A DNA stretch of 64,000 bases from Rotaria sordida (GCA_905250125.1 CAJNOL010001225.1:1-64000); one strand, 5' to 3'. Positions 10,406 to 23,075 are shown, counted from the first letter of the stretch. Translations and numbers: made by a program. Notes: a model not told the origin generated them from the letters alone.

Positions 10406-11656
10406 ATGAGTGCAGTACCTATTGTTAAACTTGGTGCAGGCAAAGAATTAACACCCGAAGGTTGGTTCTTATTTTCTGTACGAGTATTTTCACTGAAATG
10501 ATTTTTGTCCATTGTAGATATGGAAGTATTGAAAGAGCGTTCAAAACTTGGTGAAAACGGTAATCAAAATCTATTTCATTTAATATATATATATATATTA
10601 TGTGTCTATTTTTTTCATTGCAGACATAAAAAAACTACATGCAGTAGATATAAAAACATGATCGAATTTGATATTCATTGATTCTTATCCTTTCTCTCAC
10701 TAGGAATTCTGGCGTGATAATCCAGATGGCATCATGACCGATATAACATACGAAAAATTCTATCAGGAACATAAAACGGGCAATATTGTACGAAAATTTC
10801 CTCGCGAGTATGTTCATTCATACTTTTATGTATTTGACAGTCTAAGAAAAAAAAGGGAGATTAAATTTGAATCCAAAAAGTTGTTGTGTTAGACAAGAAT
10901 GTAATAATGAAAATATTTCGACGAGTTCACTCATTAATCATTCATACATTGTAGATTATGGTAGGATTGAATTATCATTTTACATCCCGAATATTGTAGT
11001 TAGGATTCGATTTTTCATAGTGAACAAAAAATATTTAAAAAGTCTCAGCATAAGCCAAAGCTCATATTCGAATACGAGTCAAATATTATACTATGTAGTC
11101 TCACATATTCTGTTTAAGACTCGCATTTGTTCTCTTCGATACGAATCGCGACAAAAAACTTGACTTTGTGGAATTCTTAATGGCCAATGCTTTCGCATCG
11201 GCGGATAATAGACGTGAAGCATTAGGATATTTATTCGATATGTAAGTAATTCTTAGAATTATTTCTTATCTTCATAATTATTCTATCCATTTAGGTGCGA
11301 TACTTCTCTCGATGGAAGAATGGATATGATTGAATTAGCAAGTTTGAATACGATCATCGTAAGATAACTAGTTTTATTGTTGACATCATCTTGCGATAAA
11401 AAATGGATTCATGTTATGCTTTTCTAGACTAGCAGTGCAAAGGAGACTCAGAATGCCTCGGCTTATGAAACTATGAGAGTCGCCGGAAAGATTTTCAGTT
11501 TTATCGGTTTGAACACAGAAAGGAAATTGACTAAAGAACAATTCATTGCAGAGTATTATTATATCTGTTGTCTCATTTAAAAATAAATGCATTTTTCTTA
11601 TTTTTAGATGTGAAAACGTTCCATTAATCACAAGCATGTTCAAAATCAAGAAATAA
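10406..11656 (+). CDS. Neuronal calcium sensor / recoverin-like EF-hand protein
   Basis: Eight exons give a continuous 193-aa frame: 10406-10460, 10518-10559, 10624-10643, 10704-10807, 11119-11241, 11295-11358, 11428-11552, 11608-11656. All introns have GT..AG borders and the phases agree. Length and layout match the NCS family (about 190 aa, four EF-hands). EF1 is degenerate (DNPDGIMT). EF2 (DTNRDKKLDFVE) and EF3 (DTSLDGRMDMIE) have Asp/Asn/Ser at loop positions 1, 3, 5 and 9 and Glu at 12, so both should bind calcium. EF4 (GLNTERKLTKEQ) has lost its ligands. The protein begins MSAVP, so the Gly2 needed for N-myristoylation is absent. A calcium-signalling role is likely; the partner is unknown. 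A poly(A) signal AATAAA lies at 11800. Confidence 0.87.
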
Positions 11657-13007
11657 TTGTACTGTTCACTATTTTCCTATTGCGAAAGACATTCTGATGG
11701 ACAAATCACTTCTTTTAAATTTTTATTTGACTAGATTGACCTAGTGTATTTATCTTCACTGGTTAATTGTATTGTTTTTCTTTCGCAGAGGCTAATATAA
11801 ATAAAATTCTTCGAGCATTTGTCATCTGCTGCCAGTGTACAAAATGATGCAAAGAAAAAATATGAAAAGCGAACATTTCTGCATTCTAATGCGAAAATCA
11901 AATGGAATAGTTCGATATTTAATTAAGTTCCTTAATGACAATCCCGATGTATAGAAATGACTAGATGGTATTCGAGCTTCACTCGAATACGAAATGCGGT
12001 GCGAAGCACGAATCGAGAATTTCCAATAACACAGTATCTTACGCAAACGAATAATCGAGTTTACGATTCAATCGAAATCCGCTTCTCTCATGAGCTTATC
12101 TATGTTTGACTTCAATCACTGATTCTCTTTCTCTGCTTGTGAATTCAAGAATTCACATTTCGATCAAACAGCTGATCGAGATTTTGAAATAATTCCAAAG
12201 GAGCCATAGTAAAATTCATTACCGCGAAAACTCTACCTATGCATATCAACACACTTTTACAAATCGCTGTTCATTGATCGATTAATTATCTCAATAATTC
12301 ATTATCTACTATCAGTGCATTGACAGCTGTTTCATAAATAACCTAACAGAGTGGCGCCTATCTTTTCTTGTTTTAATTATCTCGAAATGAATAAAACTTA
12401 AAGCCATGCTAAATTCGTCATTTTTGGAAGTTAGTTTTAAGAAAACGGAAGGTGATTTCGAAATGAACTCCAAAGATTTTAGCAGTTCGATCTCGATACT
12501 TGGACTTTCCGTTCTCGAGATCATTGCGACACAAAATGACCACTTTGTATTGTTATTAATCATTATAGTTTCGCTACTGCTTTATATGACTATCTACTAA
12601 AATGAAGACTCGTCATGTATTCTTCAGAGATTTTTCATGTTTTTGGTTGATTCCTCAACCAAACAGATAGGGATTTCATCATCTTTGAGAATTCTCCGAA
12701 AGTTGCTGAGTTGACTAGGGATTTAAATCTAGAGTAGGATATTATTGTTTGATTCTTAAAGCATAATAACTAGTCGCATGAAGTTATTATTATTTTCAAA
12801 AAAAACTTTTTTTAATAATTTTATCAAATGTGAATGTAATATAATGTATTGTGTACCAATAGAGAGAGTACATAATTCTGAGTCGTAACAGATTGTTACA
12901 TATGATCCATATGTCAAGAGTTCGAGAAATATCAAAAAACGTTATTTAAAAAATAATCATAACATCACATCTCTATATAAAACTAGTTTTGAAAGAAATA
13001 ACAACTA
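11657..13007. other. Intergenic, no gene recognised
   Basis: Contains the 3' end signals of the calcium-sensor gene (AATAAA at 11800). Several 60-85 codon open stretches occur on both strands. None has a plausible start, a splice context or a family resemblance. Confidence 0.35.
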
Positions 13008-13278
13008 CCCAGGTGGATCATTCCGGTCGTCGGAAACAGCGTCGTATCCGGCCTGAAACGACTATAAAACGGCGAATTACTGCAGTAATTTTGGCCTTAT
13101 TTCGCCGTAATCCGTCGTACCATATTACGACCACCGTCTATCGCTAGAAAACGGCGGTCGTTTTTTTCCGGTTTTGCTTCCGTAATCTGGTATGACGGAT
13201 TACGGTGCCGTTTATCGACGTTTTACATCGTTAATCGCCGTTTCGGGCCGTTTACGACGCCGTTTTATTGGACCTGGG
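13008..13278. mobile_element. GC-rich palindromic MITE-like element with CCCAGGT ends
   Basis: A 271-bp island, clearly more GC-rich than its flanks, begins CCCAGGT and ends ACCTGGG. The two halves are imperfect inverted repeats: the left arm has GCGTCGTATCCGGCCTGAAACG near 13039 and the right arm, reversed, has GCGTCGTAAACGGCCCGAAACG (18 or more of 22 match). Short motifs such as AAACGGC and CCGTAAT recur through it. A TA may flank both ends (13006 and 13280) but this is weak. It has no coding capacity. The superfamily is not assignable from the ends alone. Confidence 0.6.
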
Positions 13279-16200
13279 ATATCATCTACAAGCAAGTCGA
13301 TAATGCAATAGATAAAATAAAGAACTGAAGGTTTATTTTGTGCAACACTTGATAATAAAGTCAATAATAGATTGTCTAATTTGATGAATAGTATATATAG
13401 ATAGACCAACCCACGACGAAAGAAAAAAGACATTCTTAAGAACCAATATTGTTGTTGGCTTTGCTGACGTTATAAAGCCATATTCCGAAGACAAGATGCC
13501 GGTGAGAACAGCTGTTTGTAAAGCAAAAACAGCAACTAAAACAAAAATAAACATGTTTGTTAATATGAAACACAATGTTTCAGCCGATACACTACGCCTA
13601 CAAAGAAAACAAGCACAGCACATAGAAGGCCAATGATTCTTCCAGAAGTGTATTATTATTATAGTGACTTCATGCAAAACTCATAAACTTTCAAAAGTAA
13701 TGAAATTTAATATCCTGATATTAACAATCATTTCCGAAAATTTCAAAATAACGACATGATAGTTTCCCATCATTATTTCCAAAAATATCTTCATTCAAAG
13801 CCTGATTTTACAATTTCTGTCTTTTTAACAATAGCAATATAGACTTTCAGAAAAGATAGTAGAGGGCTTCCAGAGATTTATTTTATTAACATTTATTGCT
13901 TCTACGGAACTTATTAAGATTTATTTATTTTGTGAGAATTTATTACATTTTTTAATATGTATTAGTATTTTGGTATATCTGCACCACGAAGGTGTATGTA
14001 TGCACTGAGTGGTGCCAATATTTCAGTGCACCCTCACTGCAGGTATGTGTACATGTAGTAAGAGATTGTATTAATATAAGATTTATCCCAAAATTATATA
14101 CGGGCATATGTAAAAAAATCGAATAAATCCCGAAAAAAATAAGTCCCAATAGTTGCTGATAAATTGATATCAATTCTAATATACTTTCGGAAGAGTCATT
14201 CAGAAGAAGAAAAAAGCCAGCAAAAGCAAGCGAAAAAGCACAAGTAAATGCAGTGGCATTAAGCCCAAAAAAGCAGATAATCTTAATAGATCAAGTCTTC
14301 AAAAAAAAAACAGACGTCGAAATCGACATTGAATGTTTCCTGATATCATAGAATTAATTAGTCTATATTTATAAATATCGATAATTGATTATAAAGCACA
14401 GTTACTAATGTTCCCTGGTTAGCAAGTTATTAGATAAAATGCAAATGAGTCGAATTATATGGGACGAAATTTCATGTACCCAAATGACAGGTCACATCTG
14501 TGATGTTTTGAAATTTAAAAACAAACATTTAAAAGAACAATTTTTTAAGCAAAATTTAAAAACCAATGCAAAAGTCTCTTCTATAAAGCAGACCTGCAGA
14601 ATCTGCAGGATCTTTCGAGCAACACGCAGAGCAAACTGAAAAAGTTTCTTGAGGTTTTAAATACACATGAATAAGAATATTTCTAAATTTCTCCGAAAGG
14701 TCCATTTTTCCTGGCAGCATCGCTGCAATTTATGGGTAGATTCTCCATACCTGCTATGAAGTCTCTAGTTTTGTTTATTTTTAATTCGAGACTATCTAAA
14801 AGTTTTTGTTCTTTGCTGTACATATGTTATATCATTTTGTTCAGAATTAAATTATGAACTCGATAGTATAAGAATAAACTGTTCATCGAGCTAGAACGAT
14901 TTTCAAAAACCTAACTTACAACAGTGCATTAAAAACAAAGTCCTGTCAAGTGTTAGTTCTAAGCCTTTTACTCCGTCCCATCCTCATCGAAAGCTTTGAG
15001 AAGAGTTTCAAAGCATAGAACTTGATAAGTATAGAGCTATACAAATCGATGGATGTTCGAAGAAAACAATAGACGATCACAGTTAGGCAGTTGAATATTT
15101 GCTATTTTGTTCAGTTTTTCATGAGAACAAAAGTTTATTTGAAATACAAATTTAACAACTTTGTAACGCGAAAAAGCTTCTATCAAATGAGCTTAAAACG
15201 AAATGTTCGACGTCTTGGAAGTTCTCAGAAAGAAAAACATTTTGACCCGGATTATCCACCACCTGTTGTAACACTTTTCTCAATATTATTTGTATTTTTA
15301 GTCTTTTAAAAATCACATCATATACAGAAAACCAGAGAAAGACTTTATGTAACAACCTTTACAGAGGAACACATTTATTTTAATAAAAATGATGCAAAAA
15401 TGAAAGAAGCGTGCAGAAAGTAAATAAAGCTACAGTGTACGTGATTAAAATATCATAAATAACAGCTAATGCTACTTTACACAATTACATATCATTTTCA
15501 AATACTTTACCATATTTTTATCGGAGTTTTTCGTAGGATATGCTATTAGAAGGATACCATGCAACTAGTTTAAAATAAATTAAAACATAATTCATCTTGC
15601 TTAACATATGAAATGTTATTATTATTTTGTTAAGAAAGCTGATGAAGTCTATCGCTGTCATTAGAGTCCGTTCTAACTAAGATAGGTTCGCCTTGGTTTT
15701 CCAGTTTTAAGAGAAGAATTAAGAAAAATCTAACAGATACTGTGTCGAATGACTTTCGAAAAATTGTTTTTTTTCCTCTCTAGTTGAAATTGTGAACTCG
15801 TCATTTTTTATCAGGAAGGTCTTTCATCGAAATTTTTTAGGAAAATTTTAAGCTTCATGTTATTATCATTGGACAATAAGATAGAAAATGCGATGAAACT
15901 CGACATTTTCCATTCGTACACTACATCGATAAAACTCAGTCTGACTAGAACATTGTACACACTAACTTCTCCTTTCATTCATCTTATATTCTTCGATCAA
16001 GAAGAATGATTTAATGTAAAATATAATAAAATTTATATATCAGGTATTCACTACATGACAAATTTGTTTCGATATCCGAACGGGAACTTAATTTTATTGA
16101 ATTCCGATCTTTCTACTCTTTATTTCTTGTCTGATCATATTGTTCGCTTGTATATTCCTTTGATTCATCGTCTACAAATCTGAGAAAGTGAAATGCGAAA

Positions 16201-16851
16201 ACGATGAAAGATGAAGAGACTACAAAACATGCAGCATAATATCATTTATTAAAAGGATGTCTTGAAAAATAGCCACTTTCATAAAAGATACTATACCTTC
16301 TATTACAGTGGACAATATATATGCACCATTGTACATCACTCGGGAGAATCATACATGCATCTTATACGATCGTATAAGATTCAATAATAAGATCGTACAA
16401 GAATCTTACATGATTTATAAATCGTAAATTTTCTTATGGAAAATTTAAAACATTTATAAACATTTTAAGTATTTATAAATCAATTTTTGATTTATAAAGT
16501 TGGAATCGACTTATCTAGGGAGTCTAATTCTATACGCGTACGAAAAACATAAAAACAGAATTCGTATTCTAACTAAATTTACAGCGAGAAATTCTTATAA
16601 AAGCTTTGCGAGTCAGAATTTTCAATTTTAACGTTAGATTTAGGGCCTCTGATAGCAATTTATAAACATCTGAACTATTTATAAATCTAATATTTATTTA
16701 TAAATTTATCGGATTAACAAATATTTATAAATCTATCCGATTTATAAATATTTATTTGAAAAGAAAGAAACGTCCTATAATATAATATCAACAATTGTCA
16801 CGTCATGTGTTCAGTGACAGAATCAATCAGTGAATCCTTCTTGAAAAAAAA
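13279..16851. other. Gene-poor stretch with small unassigned open frames
   Basis: The minus-strand open region 13333-13677 would encode two hydrophobic helices but starts without an ATG, abuts the MITE and matches nothing known to me. Others (13952-14173, 14439-14639, 15091-15309) are no better. I see no RNA gene here. Confidence 0.35.
16420..16757. repeat. Dispersed ATTTATAAAT motif cluster
   Basis: The decamer ATTTATAAAT or near variants (GATTTATAAATC, CATTTATAAACA, CTATTTATAAATC) recur about ten times over 340 bases at uneven spacing of roughly 15-40 bases. Many copies are perfect palindromes. The left part also has CTTATACGATCGTATAAG (16359-16376), itself a perfect palindrome. The cluster lies just beyond the 3' end of the TDP-43-like gene and includes its AATAAA (minus strand, 16751-16756). 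Confidence 0.4.
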
Positions 16852-17805
16852 TCAAGTTGGATAAAACCACTTACAAAAAAACATTTTACAGTAATTAATA
16901 AAGCGTCTGCGTGGTCTTAATGGTGGCGTATCGAAACGATCAGGTGTTTGTGTAGTTGTTGTTTGAACAGTATCATCTATAAAAATTATCGAAATTTATT
17001 TTGAAACCAACAAATCTTAAGATTAATCGTTTTCAGAATTTTTTAGATTTTATTGTAAATTCTGGTAGGCATCTTAACATAAACACAGAGTCTAAAAACA
17101 TTCTCAGAGAAACATATTCTCCATAGCAATAGTCATAAGAAAAGTAAACTTCTGCTTTCTTGACTGGTGATTTCGAAAACTAGACTTTTTTTTCCAGAAA
17201 TATTTTTCAGAAAAACCGATATTTCAGTATGTCAAGATATTTTCTAGACAGCCTTGAATATTCCATGTTAAAGTCTTCAGCACTATTAGATTTTTAATTG
17301 CTGAACTTTTTCTGAACAGTGTTACAATCATCTCTATTTATCTTAATAAGAAGTAGATTAATGAGGAAATGACGATTTTCCACAGTTCCGCATCACTGGA
17401 AGTACATGAGAATCTTATTAATATTCTTGGAATGGTTAAAGAAGACAACATTCTGTTTCTCTCTTGATTAATAGAAGATATATCTTCAGATCGTTGACAT
17501 TTACTAGAGTAACTTACTATTTATACGATGAACAACATAGACATAATTCAATTTAAAATTTTCTTCTCCAATTATAAATTTTTCATGTTCGATATCAAAA
17601 ACAACACTGAAAAAGATTAACAAACTTGATGAGACAGTAAAACTGTTAAAATGAAAGACACTAACGCTTGATATATATCTGGATGCGTAGTTTTAAACTT
17701 TAAACCTAATCCATTAGGAAAATATTTATTTAAGAATCCCGTCGAAATTGAATAATCATCAGTAATTGGCAATAATAATTGAGAAGCAGGTTTATTTTCC
17801 TCCAT
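16852..17805 (-). CDS. Short protein with TDP-43-type N-terminal domain only
   Basis: Three exons on the minus strand (17805-17666, 17606-17518, 16976-16852) join in phase to 117 aa plus stop. Donors are GTTAGT and GTAAGT; acceptors are TTTTTCAG and TTTTATAG. Residues 1-75 resemble the N-terminal oligomerisation domain of TDP-43 (TARDBP): an acidic strand LPITDDYSIS, then LNKYFPNGLGLKFK (compare the FPGACGLRYR segment of TDP-43), and near the end LNYVYVVHRI (compare NLVYVVNYP). In TDP-43 this fold polymerises head to tail and is followed by two RRMs; here none follow. The tail is Thr-rich, then basic (RPRRRF) and aromatic. A poly(A) signal on the same strand at 16756-16751 supports the short form. 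The family call rests on motif resemblance only. Confidence 0.65.
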
Positions 17806-19093
17806 TACACAAATTACTCTAAAGACATTAATAAAAACTGATAAAATCATTTATGAAAGAAATAAAACTTCATACTTTGCCATATTTTGATCAATTGTAA
17901 AAGATATTAAAAAAAGATCACTAGAAAATGTTTAACTGAAAAAAAAATCTAGAAAGAAAAAGACAAAATATTGCAGCAATTTTCATGATATAACATATCA
18001 ATAGTTAACACATCTTGAAAAATTGAATATTGTAAATATTCTTAACATATTGTGTTTGCTCAATATACTCTTTTGCTATTTTTGGGATAGAACAATGGAA
18101 ACGTCGAAACACAATTAGATTAGAGAAACTATTGGTAGCTATTTTCTAGTCAATAAGTAGTCAAAAGAAAAGATGTCGCGCATAATTGCCATTGTAGCAT
18201 AGGATGCACACTCATATAAATATATGTTTTGACTATTTATGTCAATGCAAAAAACTTGTACTTTGGTTATTTTGACATATACTCCAATTTTTTCATCGTC
18301 GAATAAAATTGCAAAAATTATTTATTCTCATTATAAATTCTATTTGGAATAATTTCGCGAATATTATTAATATTTATAAAACAAATATAATTATTTGAGT
18401 AAGAAGAATGGTTTCATCCTCTGTATGAAATGTGGAAGAAAGTTTGTCCTAAATTTTATAAATATAAAAAGTTTATCACCATCCCTAATGAACAGCAAAT
18501 CTAATCTTTCGTTCTTTAACAATTATTCACTTTACCAAAATTTCTAGCTTTCCTAATATTTCAAATAGTATTTATAGGTTTTATCGATAATAAACACACA
18601 ACGTAAAAATTCTTTTTCACTTAGTTAAAAAATAGAAATATTTAATTATTTCTATAATATTTTTTTTCTACTAAACATTTGAAATCAGTGCAGTATATGA
18701 AAAATTTTACGCTCTAATGGATTACTGATAGCATAATAGCAAAAAATAAACCAAATTAGTCTGATATAAGAGAAAAAAACAATTTCGTTTCGCGTTATCA
18801 GTTTCATTTGTTTTCGAATCGTGTTGAATTTCAATGAATGAATAAGGTAAATTATTGTGTGACTAACCTACATCATATTGTCTCCCTTAGGAATATCATA
18901 CATTCGGGATGCAAATTATGTTATTTTCATATCACTTTTATTCTATGATTTTAATAATAATCTTATTATTCATTAAAATCTTGAATATCTTTCCAAAAAA
19001 AGCCGGTTCAAATTTTTCTTTTCTTTTCATTTCTATCATTGATTGTCAACAAAAAACATGTTATTGTTTACATTTGAAACTTAACATCAACTA
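17806..19093. other. Intergenic, upstream of the TDP-43-like gene
   Basis: AT-rich, no gene recognised. An 84-codon plus-strand open stretch (18909-19163) begins with hydrophobic codons but runs into the transposable element at 19094, so it is probably fortuitous. Confidence 0.35.
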
Positions 19094-20463
19094 CATGAGC
19101 GGCGCACCAGCAAGCAAAGAGTTAGTAATTGCTTCTCCTAAAAAGAATTTGGGGAAGCAATAAAAGTTTATTGCTTCTCCTAATTGCTCATGTTTTATTC
19201 GTATGCTATTTCTCCATGTTTTCTAAACTTTTGATTATCAAATAACTTAAATTTGTATTTCTTTCTGCTTTCGTCCATAATCACCGTACACGAACGTACT
19301 CATAAAGAGATCAACTAGCTGCTAATATAAATAGTTAAATAAACAGTTTCAGTGAGAAGATCGCAATATTTTCAATTGATTCTTACGTTTACAATTTCAT
19401 CAAGAAGGAATAGCTGTTAAAATGGCACAGTCTTTCACATGAGTATTAACTCGAAAACCAAATGGCTGGTGAGCGGACAGTAATAACAAAAAAAGTCGAG
19501 TTTTGCTAACTCGTTCTGAACACATCTGTTCTCAATAGAAACGTTACACTACTCTCAAACCTTTAAGGCCTCTCCCTTCAAAAATCGATTCCAGGGCCAA
19601 GTACATTCAAATCGTCTGAAATTTTCGGATCATGTTGAGACTTAACTGAAGACGCTATGGTAAAACTTTCAGCCCTATACCGTAATGTTTGATAGAGATA
19701 TGAATCACACAAGGGCAAAAATAGCTCATTTCGCATCCCATTTTTTCTCTGTCCGAGCTCTCTCAACATATTAAAGTTTTTTTTGTTTGAAAGAGTATGT
19801 CAAGATGTAGGGCACCGCGAGATCCTTTTTTTAAAATTCTTACTTTTTAAGTGGAGACGAGGGATCACAAGTTCAATAATTAAGAAAACTCTCTAAAAAG
19901 GGATGCCCATTCACATAAACGTTTGTATATATAATAAAAAACAAAACTTAATTAAAAAAGAACTCTGTGGTGCCCTTCATTTAGACGTGCTCTTTCAAAC
20001 AAAAAAAGATTAAATATATTGAATGAGCCTGAACAGAGAAATTATGTGTTGCGCGTTTGAATAAGCATAATCTGAGAAAAAAAACGACAGACATTTTCCA
20101 TTTTTTTGAAAAAAGCCTGTTTTTTTAAGAAGTGGATGATAAAATTTATCAGAAATTTTGCCCCAAACCGGGATGTCGATTTAAAAATCATGTTGTTTCC
20201 GAAAGAGCAGAATGCGGACTATCTCAGCATGCGTTTATCCCAGGTTTCGTTTTTTTTTTGACAAAAACTGACTTTTTCTGAGAGGGAAGGCCTCAATATG
20301 CTGTCAAATAAATTAATACGCAGGTTTCCAATACTATGTTTTTGACAAATTAATTTCGAAAAAAACTTTTACTGCCGAGCTTTGAGCTACGACTTGAAGG
20401 GAGATATAGCTTCATTCTAAAACTTATTGCTTTCCCTAAAAAATTGAGTTTGCGCCGCCCATG
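19094..20463. mobile_element. Non-autonomous DNA transposon with CATG ends and an 8-bp target duplication
   Basis: The 1370-bp element starts CATGAGCGGCGCA and ends with the inverse of CATGGGCGGCGCA, a 12 of 13 match. The flanking octamers ATCAACTA (19086-19093) and ATCAATTA (20464-20471) agree at 7 of 8, fitting an 8-bp target duplication. Eight-base duplications with short termini fit the hAT or P superfamilies; P elements also begin CATG. Subterminal copies of TTGCTTCTCCTAA occur at both ends. An internal imperfect palindrome has arms of about 38 bases (from 19787 and up to 20005), each outer end GTTTGAAAGAG. There is no ORF of note. A diverged relative lies at about 39890-40575. Confidence 0.65.
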
Positions 20464-21448
20464 ATCAATTATGTTGTCATTTTACGAATATCGAACATTT
20501 GTTTGAGAGATTTTATTGACAATGTCCTTGGTCGACTTTATCATATTTGTAGATATGCCAACTGTTTTCGTTGTCACATTCTACTAATTATTCATTGCTT
20601 TTCTCGTCTATCCATGGATCTTTTACTCACATTATTTTGAATTGCACACGAGTTGGGAAATAAAAGAAAAACCATAGGACACTTTACTGTTAGACAAAGA
20701 CAAGGGAAAAAATCTTCTTTAGATTTAAATTATAAGTCATCGATAGATAGTCATTGTTATGATCATGTAGAAAAAAAAGAAAAATATAAAATATTGTTGA
20801 TATATAATTTATAATTCATATATATATAGGAATAACTCTGTAAGCTTAGGAAAAGGAAAAAGAAAAGTTACACTTATGATCAATTTATAACTTGGATTAT
20901 ATAAGTATTGTCTAATCATTCAAGTCATATATTAATTGCCACAATCAAATTCTTTAGACAAATTTTTTTTGTTGCCGTAGAATATTTTCTTTCTAATTGT
21001 GCTTTTATTAATTGTTTGCCTTTGTGCGAATACATGGATATTAAAACATAGACACGCATTATAAAAAACGATACGATATCAAACACAGGACGATATAATT
21101 TTTTTTTCGCAGTATGTTATGAACAGATTGAATAAATAACAGTTACATGAACTAAATCAAAGAAAAAATGAAATTTTCGTTACTTTTCGCAAATTATTTT
21201 CTTTTGGTAATAAACGAATAACAAAAAAAAAGGGAAAAGGAATGTTTATAATAAAGAATAAACACAGAAGATGTTTGTATAAATCATAGAATACATAATT
21301 AAAATGTTCTGTTTAAATACGAATCATTTTTGATCGATTAATATCATCATATAATGATAATAATTCAATATACCGTATTCCCCTATATTTTTTATGAGAT
21401 CTACAATACATAAAAATTAATTTCAGATTACAAATTAAAATAAAATAT
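20464..21448. other. Intergenic, no gene recognised
   Basis: Strongly AT-rich DNA between the transposon and the 3' end of the hnRNP-like gene. Reverse-strand AATAAA-like signals near 21436-21441 could serve that gene. Nothing else can be supported. Confidence 0.35.
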
Positions 21449-23075
21449 TTATGTCATTGCTTCAGTTGCTTCTTTACGTGAACCAAATTCTGCATACCAT
21501 ATTAGTGGTTTACCACGTGGAGTATTTTCTTGTTCAAGTCGGATTGATACAACAGGACTAAAGAACTAAAAGAAAGAAAAATTCATTTGCAAATAGAAAA
21601 AAAAAAGAAAAACAATATTCGTACATCAAAAATTTCTTTTTCACCAGCATCAAATGGTACGCCACGCATTCTCATTGTAAATGAAGTAGAGATTGCTCCT
21701 AAAAATTTTATATATACAGTTTCTATATCTTTTACATATTTCAATTTTAAATTTCTTATGTTTAAGTGATTCATTTTGATTATAATTACTGCCTGCAGGA
21801 TAATTATTTGCATTTCCGCTATAAGAATTATAATTATTCGAAGGTGAACTACTACCGTATTGGTTCATATTATTATTATATCCACTATACACTTCCTTGT
21901 CGTTGTGCTCCTTTATTACCTTTTTCTCATGTCACGGTTTGTGTATCATTTATAATTGATGCACGAGCTTCAGCATATGTTGATTTGAATACTTCGATAT
22001 AGCTGTTTTTACTAATAAGAGTATAATAAAAAGAGAAATAAAGAAAAAAAAACTTTTCATGGGAACAGAAATATTTAATTTAGAAAAAAATTTATAGGAC
22101 ATTAAATGGGAACATGGAATAAATTTGATTTGAAAAAGAAAAAAGAACCAAGTAACTTTTTTTTTTGATTACATCATTAAAGAAAATACTCATTTTAATA
22201 TATAAGAAAATAAATAAATAAAATAGGAAGGAGGATTTTTTTTAATCTGACTGTTTACTGTACCGATGCCCCATATTCATGCGGTTGTAGTCCAAAGCTC
22301 GTAGGGCATTGTCCATATTCACAAAAGCAACGAAAGCCTCGTCTGCTGGTTTGCTCGAGGAGATGTGTACATCATTCTGAGCTATGTCGAGTCCTATAAG
22401 GTGATTCAATCCCAAAAATAGACAAATAAGTTATTATTTTCCCTCATATAAAAAACGGAGAGAAGAAGACATCCAAATTTAATATTATAATTAAATTCCA
22501 TTCTCTCTCCATTTATTTTTCTTTTTTATTTCTCTAATATCTATGTACCATGAAAAAATTTTATAACATCATCTTTTGCTGAATTATAAGGTAAACCACG
22601 TAAACGAACAACAGAATCATTCCTATCAACATTATTTGATGTATTTGTTGATTTGTTGAATCATTATTTTTAATCGTTTGTGACATTTCATTCGAATTTG
22701 ATTTAAATACTTCAATATAACCGTTAGAAAAAAAACCCAACAAAAAATGATAAAAAATTTTGTTTTCTATAAAATTTTTATTTACGATTTCCCATCATTT
22801 TTTTATCAAAACTTTTTGCTAAATCAATGTCATCTTTTGTTTCAACAATAACAAAACATTCACCAGTTGATGCATCTTGATCATTTGTTACGAATTGTAT
22901 TTGGCAAATTTTACAACCTAAAATTTAATTCATTTTTTGTTTCAACAATCAGAAAAACAAACAAAAAATTTTCAATAAGACCGTGAAGAAAGTTTTGTAC
23001 TGCATTTTGACTTGTATTCCATGGTAAATCACGAAGACGAAGAATAAAATTATTCATATTATATGAACTGCTCAT
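21449..23075 (-). pseudogene. hnRNP F/H-like (quasi-RRM) gene, decaying
   Basis: Seven exon-like blocks on the minus strand: 23075-22982, 22917-22786, about 22734-22549, 22393-22264, 22002-about 21775, 21698-21625, 21565-21449. They spell three quasi-RRMs of the hnRNP F/H/GRSF1 family: FILRLRDLPWNTS.. with GCKICQIQF and YIEVFKSN; VVRLRGLPYNSAK.. with LDIAQNDVHI and MGHRYIEVFKS; then a Tyr/Asn/Gly-rich linker and MRMRGVPFDAGEKEIFD with FFSPVVSIRLE. These proteins bind G-tracts and control splicing. Damage is visible: block 3 lacks an AG acceptor, a one-base frameshift falls near 22640, and block 5 has an in-frame TGA followed by a frame change. The last RRM stops early, right after EAMT. Block 4 is 48 percent GC (63 of 130 counted), far above the other blocks, as if converted from a paralogue. 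Assembly error is an alternative for the indels. Confidence 0.7.

Noticed and set aside
13333-13677. Minus-strand frame with two hydrophobic helices
   Set aside because: Starts without an ATG, abuts a MITE, and matches no family; hydrophobic stretches are common in T-rich DNA.
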